Below are positions 10,201 through 18,420 of a stretch of DNA of 64,000 bases, piece by piece. The position numbers and the translations under genes were made by a program. The notes beneath the pieces were generated by a model that saw only the letters and a list, made by a program, of their open reading frames with translations, made no database searches and was not told the origin of the DNA. The DNA lies in NCBI GenBank assembly GCA_026261815.1, contig JAMPIT010000269.1, positions 682,001 through 746,000 of the forward strand, in the 5' to 3' direction. The first letter of the stretch is position 1, and each line of letters starts with the position of its first letter. This DNA comes from Monarcha castaneiventris obscurior (taxonomy: Eukaryota; Chordata; Aves; Passeriformes; Monarchidae).

Positions 10201-11378
10201 ACGCCATCCAAGCTTTCGGGAACGGGACCGACATCAACGTGTCTCCCAAAAATCCCAATCCCGCCGTGACGGCGCTTCCGAAGGCGGAGAAGAGCCCGGT
10301 CCTGCCGGACGACGTCAACGACAGCAACACCGCCTACGACACGAGCGTCATCAGCACCTGCAGCTCCCTCCAGGTACGGCCCCTCCCAGTTCCCGCCGCC
10401 AACTGGGAGCACTGGTGGGGCTGTGGGACATCGGCTCCATCCCATGGGATGAGGGAATGTCCCCGCTGGGATTCACCCCGGGGATGGAAGGATCCGGGCA
10501 CCGTTTGGGGTCTGGAATGGGAAGGGATCCCCGCCTGTTTTCCCCTTCACCTGCCAAAGTGACCCCCCCTGAGGTCAACTTGTCCTGGTTTGGGAGCTGG
10601 AATTCCATGGGTTTTTTTGGGAAATCTGGAAAATCCGTGTTGTCTTGCCGAGGGCTGGGAATGGGGGTCCGTGTTTTACTCCGTGGAGTAAAGGAATGGG
10701 AGGGAAATGGGACTGGGGAGTGGCTGATGGGATCCCAGGAATGCAGAGGGGTGGGATGAGGGAAATGAGGGAATGGCTTGGGGTGTCCCAGGAATGGGAG
10801 GGAAATGGCATTGGGGAATGGCTGGGGATATCCCAGGATTCCTGGCAGGATTCCCGGCAGGATTCCCACCAGGATCACGGTGGGAGCGAGGCAGGATCCC
10901 ACTGAAGCCCCTGAGCTGCCTGTGGAGATGGGATGAGCCTTTCCCAAATCTCCCTGTGCTCCATCACCTGCTCCGAGCTCTGATTCCCACAGGGAAATTC
11001 GGGACCCCAAACCCTTCCCATTCCTTCCCTAACCATTCCCAATTTCTCCCGCCAGGAACAAGGCCTGAAGCCCAACAGCTCCAAGGAGCAGAGCCTGTGC
11101 TACTCCGAGGTACTTGGGGCATCCCGGGGCTGGGAATTCTTTCCCAAACCAAACAAATTGGGAATAACATCCCGGCATCACCGCCTGGAGGTGTTTTCCA
11201 ACTCTGGGATGCTTTTCCCTAAAATCCCTCTCCCGTCCGTCCTCCCCAGGCCCAGCTGACCACGGATGTGATGCCGGACCAGAAGAGTTTCATGGATCCC
11301 AAGGCGGGAAGCAGCCGGCACCGGGAGAGCCGGATCCTGCTCCTCATTCCCATCCTGATCCCGGCGCTGGGGCTATAG
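872..11378 (+). CDS. GFRA2: GDNF family receptor alpha-2, 3' part (join of six exons)
   Basis: Join 872-1220, 9794-9903, 9978-10118, 10198-10373, 11056-11109, 11250-11378. Every junction is GT-AG and keeps frame, giving about 318 residues before TAG at 11376-11378. Family knowledge: GFRA2 is a GPI-anchored cell-surface receptor that binds neurturin and presents it to the RET tyrosine kinase. The sequence shows the cysteine-rich D2 block ([47 protein letters not shown]), the D3 block ([38 protein letters not shown]), a linker, and a hydrophobic C-terminus after a basic SSRHRESR stretch, as expected of a GPI signal. NLNDN, SRLADFH, GFD.TPNYVD and EQGLK.N.SKE fit GFRA2 better than GFRA1. The signal peptide, D1 and first exons are upstream of the window. 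Introns are 8573, 74, 79, 682 and 140 bp. Gene identity is near certain; exon numbers 4-9 are inferred by analogy with mammals. Confidence 0.96.
1221..2493. repeat. Minisatellite abutting the D2 exon donor (~19-bp unit, 100-300 bp superstructure)
   Basis: The basic unit is 'ggcattggggtcacccc' and variants (ggcatcggtgtcacccc, ggaattggtgtcacccc). It is organised into longer blocks that each restart with a copy of the exon 3' end plus the first ~45 intron bases: 'tgcaggtaaa', then G-runs and 'gttcttctggggtgggt'. Blocks start at about 1221, 1363, 1502, 1658, 1855 and 1957, with degenerate ones at 2070 and 2376. The array therefore grew from the exon/intron boundary itself. Confidence 0.93.
1356..1962 (+). 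other. Five decoy 5' splice sites inside the minisatellite
   Basis: Sequences cag|gtaaag or cag|gtaaat occur with GT at 1363, 1502, 1658, 1855 and 1957, matching the true donor cag|gtaaat at 1221 over the last exon bases and the first intron bases. The copy at 1658 keeps 'ctctgcaggtaaatggg' identical to the real site. Weaker forms, gag|gtgagg, lie at 2070 and 2376. Whether any is used cannot be told from sequence. Use of any would add a stop (TAA at 1222-1224) to the message. Confidence 0.85.
2494..3355 (+). other. GFRA2 intron, unique sequence
   Basis: No exon, transposon tail or clear tandem repeat was recognised. It has a few short G-runs and purine-rich stretches at about 3050-3170. Confidence 0.6.
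3356..3575. repeat. Duplicated pre-exon segment, copy 2
   Basis: About 220 nt matching 641-869 in the same orientation, including 'gccagggtaattaacc' and 'taattaattaaccctcctgg'. After 3575 the sequence is unrelated. It carries a copied branchpoint-like sequence; the next AG is in 'tcaaag' at 3580-3581. Confidence 0.88.
3576..4469 (+). other. GFRA2 intron, unique sequence
   Basis: I see no repeat structure and no coding similarity here. Reading frames of up to about 145 codons occur but show no family resemblance and no consistent splice context. Confidence 0.55.
4470..5705. repeat. Tandem array of ~120-145 bp monomers in intron
   Basis: Nine to ten diverged copies of a monomer containing in order 'ggatatttgtgcatcaagga', 'ttttggctggagctcctcag', 'catccaaagtggggattt', 'ggggtcatttccctgg', 'tttttggtgtgtttaaa'. 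Monomer starts are near 4598, 4728, 4858, 5119, 5388, 5510 and 5665. Indels are frequent, which points to an older array than the 32-bp one at 6325. The reading frames across it are repeat artefacts. Confidence 0.92.
5706..6110 (+). other. GFRA2 intron, unique sequence
   Basis: A mixed-composition stretch without tandem structure. No exon was recognised. Confidence 0.5.
6111..6300. promoter_or_regulatory. Candidate intronic regulatory island
   Basis: About 190 bp that lacks the GGGAA/TTCCC wording of the surroundings and holds several factor-like sites: 'gaataattaactc' (homeodomain core TAATTA), 'tattgacttaatgtgac', a forkhead core TGTAAACA at 6223-6230, and 'caattaaaatcaaattaaaa'. It is sandwiched between two large arrays. 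Assignment rests on composition and motifs only; conservation is untested. Confidence 0.35.
6325..6857. repeat. 32-bp minisatellite, about 17 near-identical copies
   Basis: The unit is built from 'ggggagaaaatccaccca', an A-run and 'cgcctcgag'. Variants are gaggag/ggggag, ccacc/ccgcc and aaaaaac/gaaaaac/aaaaatc, and they alternate in a way that suggests multi-unit duplications. Because 32 is not a multiple of 3 and the unit has no stop in any frame, both strands are open in all frames. This yields an apparent Lys/Arg-rich product on + and Phe/Gly-rich products on -, neither believed real. Confidence 0.96.
6868..7040 (-). repeat. CR1-derived fragment expanded into a 24-bp minisatellite
   Basis: Six units of 'ctccaggggttccttgga' plus a variable 'cat/gac/tgc' run from 6868 to about 6998. 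They lead into 'ccttggacacctccaagg', then 'gactccaaacccccctggg', which is the reverse complement of the conserved CR1 tail (CCCTGGAGGTGTTCAAGG region). The related single-copy form is at 63690-63745. Confidence 0.75.
7041..7885 (+). other. GFRA2 intron, unique sequence with T-runs
   Basis: Contains poly-T tracts near 7350, 7510 and 7530 and A-runs near 7740. No exon or transposon tail was recognised. Confidence 0.5.
7886..8290. repeat. Minisatellite of ~51-57 bp, about 8 copies
   Basis: The unit contains 'cccctaaatttgggatatg' (or tttatg), 'tgcacctgggatatattt', 'acaggtgcgcaga'. The two units around 8110-8215 are almost identical, so the array has recent internal duplication. Confidence 0.92.
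8291..9793 (+). other. GFRA2 intron up to the D3 exon
   Basis: I see no repeat array in this 1.5 kb. There are A-runs and T-runs near 8520, 8710 and 9165. It ends in a good polypyrimidine tract (ccctcctctccag) before the exon at 9794. No additional exon was recognised. Confidence 0.6.
9794..9903 (+). CDS. GFRA2: GFRA2 exon, start of domain D3 (probably exon 5)
   Basis: 110 nt. The acceptor ctctccag ends at 9793 and the donor gtgagt starts at 9904. It reads [17 protein letters not shown] then [19 protein letters not shown] and ends on the first base of a Gly codon. Three cysteines are present. It follows an 8.57-kb repeat-filled intron and precedes a 74-bp intron. The residues match the GFRA2 D2-D3 boundary closely. 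Confidence 0.95.
9978..10118 (+). CDS. GFRA2: GFRA2 exon, rest of domain D3 (probably exon 6)
   Basis: 141 nt. The acceptor ctcgccag ends at 9977 and the donor gtaagg starts at 10119. GC completes Gly, then the exon reads [20 protein letters not shown], a CSCKGSGN turn, and [18 protein letters not shown], ending with the first base of Arg. It encodes 47 residues, the same length as the mammalian exon as I recall it, with four cysteines. TSITISPWC replaces the mammalian TGIVVSPWC. Confidence 0.95.
10198..10373 (+). CDS. GFRA2: GFRA2 exon, D3 C-terminal linker (probably exon 7)
   Basis: 176 nt. The acceptor gctcccag ends at 10197 and the donor gtacgg starts at 10374; the exon ends in phase 0. 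It reads [19 protein letters not shown]..., then [20 protein letters not shown] and [14 protein letters not shown] is a canonical N-glycosylation sequon; NVS is followed by Pro and is probably poor. [10 protein letters not shown] is a family signature. The rest is a low-constraint linker typical of the region between D3 and the GPI attachment site. It is separated from the previous exon by only 79 bp. Confidence 0.94.
10374..11055 (+). other. GFRA2 intron with short G-rich repeats
   Basis: 682 bp. From about 10690 to 10880 it repeats 'ggaatgggagggaaatgg' and 'ggaatggct.gggg', then 'caggattcc.ggcaggattcc'. This short degenerate minisatellite lies between the linker exon and the micro-exon. There is no coding similarity. 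Confidence 0.6.
11056..11109 (+). CDS. GFRA2: GFRA2 54-nt micro-exon (probably exon 8)
   Basis: A phase-0 exon of exactly 18 codons, [18 protein letters not shown]. The acceptor cccgccag ends at 11055 and the donor gtactt starts at 11110. NSS is a second N-glycosylation sequon. The closest match in memory is mammalian GFRA2 EQGLKANNSKELSMCF.E, which gives strong support despite the short length. The donor gtactt is weak (no +5 G). Being in frame at both ends, the exon could be skipped without a frameshift. Confidence 0.92.
11250..11378 (+). CDS. GFRA2: GFRA2 terminal coding exon with GPI signal (probably exon 9)
   Basis: 129 nt including TAG at 11376-11378. It reads [20 protein letters not shown], then SSRHRES and a hydrophobic tail [15 protein letters not shown]. 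Small residues before the basic stretch (AGSS) are candidate GPI attachment sites; the roughly 14-residue hydrophobic tail is the expected cleaved signal. Two in-frame acceptors lie 6 nt apart (AG at 11248-11249 and 11254-11255). Use of the second removes AQ and gives the mammal-like ...E|LTT junction. Confidence 0.94.
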   Translation, partial: AQLTTDVMPDQKSFMDPKAGSSRHRESRILLLIPILIPALGL

Positions 11379-12067
11379 AGGGGCGGGACCACGCTCGGAC
11401 CAGTGCCCACCAGTGCCCACCAGTGCCCACCAGTGCCCCGCTCGTGCCGGAGGCTGGAACGCTCCCAAATCCCGGGAATGCCGAGCTCCGGAGCGGCAGG
11501 AGGACCCTTCACCACGCTGGGAAACTTTGGTGGTTTTCTTCCTACTTTTCATTTTTTTTTCCCCGTTCTTTTAATTTTTTTTTTTTGGGGGTTTTTTTGG
11601 TCTTTTCCGGGTTGGTTTTTTCTGGAGCGGCTCCTGGGAAAATTCCCTGGAATGGACCTGGAATGGGGGTCTGGTGCTGCCAGCGGTGCCGGGGAGGGGA
11701 AAAAATGTCGGAGAAAAGCTTTGGGAAAGGTGAATTTTGGGATTATTTGCACTGGGGTGGCCACAGGGACCACGAGGATTCCGCATGGGAACATCCCGGA
11801 GGATGAAGGCGCCATCGGGGATTCCCGGAGCTCTTCCCGTTGGTTTTTGGGGGATTTTGGTTGGGATTTTTCCTCGGAGAGTTTCCGGATGGAAGAGAAA
11901 AGAAACTGGTGTGAAACGTGTGAGGTTTTGCCGATGTTTTCAATCGTTTTCCAGGGGGACACATTCCATTTTCCTTATTTTTTTTTAATATTTGGAATTT
12001 GGGTTGGGAAGGGATTTTGACCTATCCAGGGTCAGAATTCCCGATTTTCCCTCTCTGCTTTATTTCC

Positions 12068-12075
12068 TGTACATA
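12068..12075 (+). promoter_or_regulatory. Pumilio-type element in candidate 3' UTR
   Basis: TGTACATA matches the Pumilio/PUF consensus UGUANAUA. It sits in an AU-rich stretch about 690 nt after the stop. A single 8-mer is weak evidence. Confidence 0.25.
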
Positions 12076-12267
12076 ACATATGGATATTCCCATATACACA
12101 ACCCTACCCATCCTGTGGCCTTTTTAATTCCCATTTTTCCCTTTATTTTCCTCCCTTTTTTTTTTTTCTGAATTCCTCCAATTCCCACAGCAACTTCCAA
12201 ATGTATTCTTGGAAAATTTTATTTTTTTTAACGATGTCTATAATGGAGAAAAAAAAAAAAGAACCAA

Positions 12268-12273
12268 AATAAA
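12268..12273 (+). terminator. GFRA2: Candidate polyadenylation signal AATAAA
   Basis: This is the first canonical hexamer found downstream of the GFRA2 stop codon, in an A-rich context (ccaaaataaaccaagg). Cleavage would be expected about 10-30 nt further on. Confidence 0.45.
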
Positions 12274-12290
12274 CCAAGGAGAACAAACCA

Positions 12291-12757
12291 AGGAACGAAA
12301 TAGCCCCAAAGTCCAAGATTCCATAAAAATCCCAATATCCAGAGGGGGGAAAAACAGGAATACTTCAGCTGCAGGAACACCAGGATTTGGGTTGGAATTC
12401 CACAATTCCTGGCCTTTTTTCCCTGCAGGAGGCAACAAACAGGGAAACATTCCTGAGGAGCTGCCACATTCCCATTTTTTGGTGGTACTTTTTGGGAATT
12501 TTTATGCCCAAGAAATTCGGGTTTCAAATTCCAGCCCCTCCCTTGATGGGGTTTGGAATTTTTTTCTCCAAGACAACCTGGCAGTGCTGGAATCCGGAGG
12601 GAAATGTTGGGATTTGGGGCACACGAAGGGCGAGGGGCTGGAATTCTTTATTTATTTGGGGTTTTAATTTATTTTGGGAGCGGAAATGTCAATTCCCATC
12701 CAGCTGTGCCCATGGAAAAGGGGATTTCGGGAATCTTGGGAGCCTGGGCATGGGAAA
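12291..12757. other. Intergenic, nothing recognised
   Basis: AT-moderate sequence after the candidate polyadenylation site. No gene, transposon or array was seen. Confidence 0.45.
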
Positions 12758-12897
12758 ATCATGGAATTCCAGAATTCCAGATTGGGTTGGGATGGCTTAA
12801 AATAATCTCGTTCCAGCCCCTGCCATGCTCAAGGACAATTCCCACTATCCCAGCTTGCTCCAGCCTGGCCTCGGACATTCCAGGGATGTGGAAAATG
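12758..12897 (-). mobile_element. CR1 LINE 3' tail fragment
   Basis: Read on the + strand it begins 'gaattccagattgggttggg' and continues through 'ttccagcccctgccatg', 'cactatcccagcttgctcca', 'gcctggcctcggacattcca'. This is the reverse complement of an avian CR1 3' end. It is 5'-truncated with no ORF2 sequence, and diverged. Confidence 0.7.
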
Positions 12898-13467
12898 GGA
12901 TGGAAGGATCCCTGCGCCGTTTGCTGGGAGCTGGAGCTGCCGGAGAGGGGAGGGAGGGATGAACATTCCCTTTTCCAGCACGGAAAATCCGACAGGGAGG
13001 ATGTGGGAGTTGGCACCGGGAACATAAACACGTCCCCGTCTCTCCCGGAATTCCTGCTGCAATCCCAGGCCGCTTTTTCCTGGGAAGGGGCAGCTCCGAG
13101 CCTGAGCCAGGTGTGGGGCAGCCAGAAAAAAGGGATTTGGGAGCTCCACAGCAAAATTTGGGATTCCTCCTGGAGGTGATTCCCAATCCAGGTGTTCCCA
13201 GCAATCCCTCGTCCCAGTCTGGGCTCGGAGCCCTGAGCGCTGCCGGGTTTCCTGGGGAAAGGGGCTGGAAATTCCAGCATGGATTGTGCTTCCTGCTGCT
13301 GGGGGGCTTCCCTGAGAAAGCTGGGAATGCTCCAGGCTTTTCCAGCAGTAGGAACTCCTTGGGAAGCTCAGGGAAGCGTCTCCATCCAGCAGCTGGGCAC
13401 CACTGGGTATTCCCAGTATTCCCTGCTCGGGAGTGATCCATTGAGATCCAGGCAGGTCCTGGGGTCA

Positions 13468-13830
13468 CTGGGAACTGCTGGGAACAGGGATTTGCTCCAG
13501 GATTCCCTCCAGGAATGGTGATTCCAGCGCTGGGAACAGGGATTTGCTCCAGGATTCCCTCCAGGAATGGTGATTCCAGCACTGGGAACGGGGTTTTGTT
13601 CCAAGATTCCCTCCAGGAATGGTGATTCCAATACTCTGGTGTTGTGGGGGGTTTGTGTTGGTGGTGTTTCTCCAGGAATGGTGATTCCAATATTCTCTCC
13701 AGGAATGACGATTCCAGCACTGGGAACGGGGTTTTGCTCCAGGACTCCCTCCAGGAATGGCAATCCCAGAGTTCCCTCCAGGAATGGTGACTCCAATATT
13801 CCCTCCAGGAACAGAGATCCCAGCACCGCC
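13468..13830. repeat. Minisatellite of ~54 bp with shorter sub-units
   Basis: Repeats of 'ctccaggaatggtgattcca', 'gcactgggaacggggttttg', 'ctccaggattccct'. The first three units are close to perfect; later ones shorten to about 25-30 bp. An unrelated GT-rich insert sits at 13645-13665. Confidence 0.9.
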
Positions 13831-15187
13831 CTGTGCCAGGGTTCGGAGCCATTCCCATCCCCTCTCCACTCAGATTCCCAAAATCCCCCCAACTCCACCC
13901 AAAACCTCACCCCTGGTGCTTCCTCCACCACATTCCCAGCACGTTAATTACAGCAGAGGAAAATTCCCGTGCTTTGTGTGGAAATGGAAAATGCTGGGAT
14001 GTAAAACCCCGGCTGCTGGGATGGATAATTAACTCCGGAGATAATTCCCTCTTCATTTGGACTCAATTACTTTCCCGATAGGAGAAAGTGCTGAGAACAC
14101 AAATTTTTTTCGGGATGTGGCATAAAAAAATAATGGAAAAAATCCACTCGAGCTTTTCCTGGGAGAGCTTTTCCTTCCCGGGATAAAGGAGAGGAAAAAT
14201 CGTGGTTAATGCTCCAGAATTCCAGCTTGGCATCGCCCTCCCATCCTTGGAATGTTGGGATGGGGGAAAAAAGGGGGTTCTGGGGTTTTTAGGATGGATC
14301 AGCCGGGGTGGGAATGTCATGAGGTTTGCTCCAAGGAGGAATTGCTGGGAATTGAGGTTTTTGCAGGAAAATTTGGAATTTTGGAGGAGTTTAAAGGAAT
14401 ATTTTTTGTCCCCGGGGTCACCTTGTGGTGCCTTTTCCCACCCTGGACCAAAACTCCTGCAAATCCTCAAATTATGATGGATAATTCCATTAGGAATTCC
14501 TCCTATTTCCTGTCTGGAATCTCTCATTCCCAGCCGTGCCTGGAGCAGCAATTCCAAGGGAAAAAAAGGCAATTTAACCTATTTGGGAAACAAAGCATTT
14601 CCTGGAATATTCCGCATAAATTCCCAAGCTTTTCCCTCCTGGCCATGCCCGGATTCCTGGGAACAGCCAGGAAAACTCGGGGACAGAGGTGATGGGAATT
14701 TTGCTTCCTTAAAGGAATTTTTGGTGGTTTTATTCCTTCTCCCCTGTGCCTGGGGCTGTAAATCCCAGCCCAGCGCTTCCAAAGGGAATATTCCAGGGTT
14801 GTTTTTTTTTGCATCCAGGTTTTTGGAGCGGTAGAAAAGTCCCCGTGCTCCTCGCAGGAAATGCCAAGCAGTGGGAGCAGGGAGGAAAAAATAGAAGGAA
14901 AAGGGTTTTAGGGAGGGTTTTAAAAATAGCGGAACTTTGGAGGAGAAATATGGGAAGACGTCAGGAGGGAGCCTCAGACCCAGGGGAAAAGAATTTTATG
15001 GAAAATCGGGATTAATGAATTGCTGGATTGGGTTTCTCGGTGTTCTTGGGTTTCTCCCAGCAGCTCCAAGTCCTGAAAATCCAAGGAAAAGGAGTGAAAA
15101 TGTGGGAGAGGGATGGGAGGATTTGTAGCTGTTTGGGATTGGAGAGGGAACGGTGCTGGTTCTTCATCCGTGGATCCAGGAGAGCTG
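13831..15187. other. Intergenic, nothing recognised
   Basis: I see no exon and no array. TAATTA-type sites occur at 13944 and 14028. Frames of up to about 169 codons have no family resemblance. Confidence 0.45.
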
Positions 15188-15436
15188 GAAAAGGGCTGGA
15201 GGCACAGGACACTGGGAATGGCTTCCCACTGCCACAGGGCAGGGATGGGTGGGATTTTGGGAAGGAATTCCTGGCTGTGAGGCTGGTGAGGGGCTGGGCT
15301 GGAATTCCCAGAAGAGCTGTGGATCCCTGGAAGTGTCCACGGCCAGGTTGGGATAATCTGGGATAACGGGAGGTGTCGGGGCTGGAAATGGCTGATCCCT
15401 AAGGTCCCTTCCCACCCAAACCATTCCAGGATTCCA
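15188..15436 (+). mobile_element. CR1 LINE 3' tail
   Basis: Shows the standard order of avian CR1 tail words: 'gggaatggcttcccactg', 'ttgggaaggaattcctggct', 'gaattcccagaagagctgtg', 'gatccctggaagtgtcc', 'ccaggttgggataatctggg', 'cccacccaaaccattccagg'. It is truncated at the 5' side, as usual for CR1. Confidence 0.88.
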
Positions 15437-15748
15437 TCATCTCCTTCTTCCCAAGATCAGGAACTTCGTGGAACCAAACCTTCCGGTGGAGGAGGTCTAA
15501 ATCCCAGTAAATTCCAGTAAAAAACCTGTCTGGAGGCTCCTTGGAAAAAGAAAGCCCGGGAAAAATGCCAGCCATGGAAAAATCTCCTGTTTAACCTTTG
15601 GCCTCGGGAAGAAATCCATGAAGATGAGGAAAAGCTCCCGGGATTCCCACGGGGTTAAATAAAGCAAATCATGGAATTCCCTGCCAGCTGGGATGTTACC
15701 CCGGAGTGGGAGTCAGGGCACAACCAGCAGCCTTTTCCAGGAGAGGAA

Positions 15749-15865
15749 ATTCACAGAATCATGGAATGCTTTGGGCTGGGAGAGACCTTGAAGCTCCTCT
15801 CATCCCACCCCTGCCAGGGGCAGGGACACCTCCCACGATCCCGGGGTGCTCCAAGCCCCTGGCTT
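15749..15865 (-). mobile_element. CR1 LINE 3' tail fragment
   Basis: Begins 'cacagaatcatggaatgctt', the reverse complement of the CR1 terminus with its ATTCTATGA-like end. It continues 'ggctgggagagaccttgaag' to 'cccacgatcccggggtgctcc'-type sequence. Only the last ~115 bp of the element are present. Confidence 0.82.
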
Positions 15866-16127
15866 CGAATTCCTTGGATTTGGGTGCCTTTGAAACGGCT
15901 GGAAAACCGGGAAAAGCTCTCCCAAGCCTCTGCAGGGGGAGGTTTTGCTGTCACGGCCGGGGCAAGGCCCTCTTGGAGCCTTTTCCGTGTTCTCCTGAAT
16001 TATTCCGGAATTATTCAGGAATTATTCCTGCCTCCCGCTCCAGCGCCGCATCTTTGCATCCATTAATTAAACTCGGCGGGTGAAATGAATCCCGGCTCTA
16101 ATTCCCTGTCTGGATATTCATTATGGA

Positions 16128-16151
16128 AGCAGCAGCAGCAGCAGCAGCAGC
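16128..16151. repeat. (AGC)8 trinucleotide microsatellite
   Basis: Eight perfect AGC units after 'ttatgga'. There is no exon context, so this is not a coding polyglutamine or polyalanine tract. Confidence 0.95.
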
Positions 16152-17024
16152 CGGGATGTCAAGGAGGATTAAACCGGGAGCCTGGAAGTCACAGGTGGCT
16201 CCAGCACGGATTTCAAACCCGTGCCTGGAAAAACTGATGGATCCCACTGGAATCCAACCTAAGAGCATCATCCCCGCTCCCAATTTCCCCGGGGCAGGAT
16301 GGAAAATTCCTTCCCAGCTATCCCAAAGCAGGAATTCTCTCCAGGTTGGTGCTGAACTGGTCATGGTGTCCTGGTCCTTGTTTTTTTGGGGGATGATGAA
16401 TGGGGTTGGATCCCCCCAGCTCCAGGAATTCTCCCAGCCCCATTCCCAGACCTCGGGGCATAAAGGGAGCATTTTCCAGAGGCTCCTCCAGCCCCTGGAT
16501 GATCCCTGAGGAGCCCCGGGAGGAACAAGGGCTCTGCTGTTTCCATCGGCCCCGCAGCCCCGGGATCCTCTGGATGACCTCGTGCGGTCACTCCTGGAGA
16601 AAATCAAGTGGATGGCAAGCGGGAAAGGGGAAAAAAACCTTGGAATTTCCCCCCTGGATCTGCTCCCAACCCCTCCCTGTGCCTGGATGGAGCCGGGGCT
16701 CCAGCACCGGCCACAACCCGGAGCGTTTGGGATCAGCCCCGCTCTCATCCCGGGGATCTGGGATGCTGATCCCGAGCCTGGCCGCATTCCCAGCCCCATT
16801 CCTGGTGCCGGCAGCGTGGAGGTGTCCCGATATCCCGAGTTCCCGAATTCCCGGCGTCCCGGGGAGGCAGCGGTGTTTAATTAAGCGCTGAACATGACGC
16901 CGGTTTTAATTCCGTGCGTTCGGAGCTGCCCACACACCCCCCGTTGCCATGGCAACGTTAATTTGTTTTGGAGCCTCCGCTCGGATGGATTTGGGAATTT
17001 TTTTTTTGTTTGTTTGTTAATCTC

Positions 17025-17128
17025 CTTTTCCTTCCCCCTCCTTTTCCTTCCCCCCTCCTTTCCTTCCCTCTCTCCCCCTTCCATTCCTTCTTTCCCGACT
17101 TTTCCCCCCTCGTTCTCGCTCCCCTTCT
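17025..17128. repeat. Polypyrimidine tract
   Basis: About 100 bp almost wholly C/T on the + strand (ccttcccccctcctttcc and similar), preceded by a T/G-rich run (ttttttttgtttgtttg). It is purine-only on the other strand and may form a triplex. Confidence 0.8.
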
Positions 17129-17987
17129 GATTCCTTGGATTAAAAAGGACCAAACATTCCTTGCGTGGGATAAAAAATTCCTTCCTCGACCCCTGGCCAG
17201 GCATCCGCATCCCACAGCCTTGGATTTACCGGGATTTATCCCAAATTATCCCAGCTGCCTTCCCAAATCGTGCTCCTGCTCCCGAAACATGAGGAGATCC
17301 ATGGCTGGTTTCCCTTTCCCAGTGTGGAAACTGGGAATAAACTTCTTGGAAGGCCTGGCTTTGGTGTCGGGATTCCTTGGAATGTTTTAAAGGGATTTTC
17401 CACCTGCTGAACTGGTGAGGGAGAGAAATAAAGGGAAAGAACCAAGGGAGAGCTCGGTGTCTCCTTGGAAATTTCCCCCCAGCATCCCAAGGGATCTCTG
17501 GGCTGGAAGTTGGGAGAAAGAGGGGGATGAAACATGGATCCAGTGGAAATGGGATGGGATGGGAGTGGGATGGATCCAGTGGGACAACACCCCCGGAAGC
17601 CGTGGTTTTGTGGCTCCCCATAAACCCTGCCCTCATCCCTCTCCATTTCAAATTCCCTGGAAAAAACTTCCCCTCAGTTTCCAGAGCTCCTCACAAGCAA
17701 GGCCTGTAAATATTCCATGTGCTTGGAATTGGCACCGATTGTCCTGGGCTCTTCCCTTTTCCCAGGATTTGCCTTTATTTGATCATTTATTCCCCCTCAT
17801 CCACCATTTCCTGCTCTCTCCATCCAGAAAATCCAGTGGTGAAAGCCAGGAATGCCTGGCAAAGGGATCAATCCACAAATTTCCTTGGGAAGGATGGAAA
17901 ACCAACATTGAGGGCAGCTTTGTCTTTAATTAGGGTAATTAAGAGGAGCAGCTTCCAGAGCCTTCCATGCCTTATCCTGGGAGAAGC

Positions 17988-18420
17988 TGGGTCAGGATCC
18001 AGTTCCTGGGTTAGGATCCAATTCCTGGGTTAGGATCCAGTTCCTGGGTCAGGATCCAGTTCCTGGGTTAGGATCCAATTCCCGTTTTAGGATCCAATTC
18101 CCAGGTTAGGATCCATTTCCTGGGTTAGGATCCAATTCCCATTTTAGGATCCAATTCCCATTTTAGGATCCAATTCCTGGGTTAGGATCCAATTCCCAAG
18201 TTAGGATCCAATTCCCGGGTTAGGATCCAATTCCCATTTTAGGATCCATTTCCTGGGTTAGGATCCAATTCCCAGGTTAGGATCCAATTCCTGGGTTAGG
18301 ATGCATTTCCTGGGTTAGGATCCATTTCCTGGGTTAGGATCCAATTCCCATTTTAGGATCCAATTCCTGGGTTAGGATCCATTTCCCGGGTTAGGATCCA
18401 ATTCCCAGGTTAGGATCCAT
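17988..18420. repeat. 19-bp minisatellite, about 22 copies
   Basis: The unit is 'gggttaggatccaattcct' with variants gttcct/attccc/tttcct and cattttaggatcc. Each unit carries a palindromic GGATCC and most carry GGGTTAGG. Confidence 0.96.

Larger units (their letters stand above)
11379..12290 (+). other. Candidate GFRA2 3' untranslated region
   Basis: Begins after TAG at 11378. It starts with a 10-bp tandem (cagtgcccac x3) at 11400-11430, has T-runs near 11550-11590 and becomes AT-richer from about 11990. The end is set by the first good AATAAA (12268-12273). No GU-rich downstream element is obvious, so the real end may lie elsewhere. Confidence 0.5.

Noticed and set aside
872..11378. Assignment to GFRA1 or GFRA4 instead of GFRA2
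   Set aside because: Diagnostic stretches ([40 protein letters not shown]) fit GFRA2 as I know it; GFRA1 has NLDDTC and a different C-terminal linker, and GFRA4 lacks this linker pattern.
16128..16151. (AGC)8 as a coding polyglutamine or polyalanine tract
   Set aside because: There is no surrounding coding sequence or splice structure in either strand.
17988..18420. Interstitial telomere repeat
   Set aside because: GGGTTAGG occurs once per 19-bp unit, separated by GGATCC-containing sequence; there is no tandem TTAGGG.
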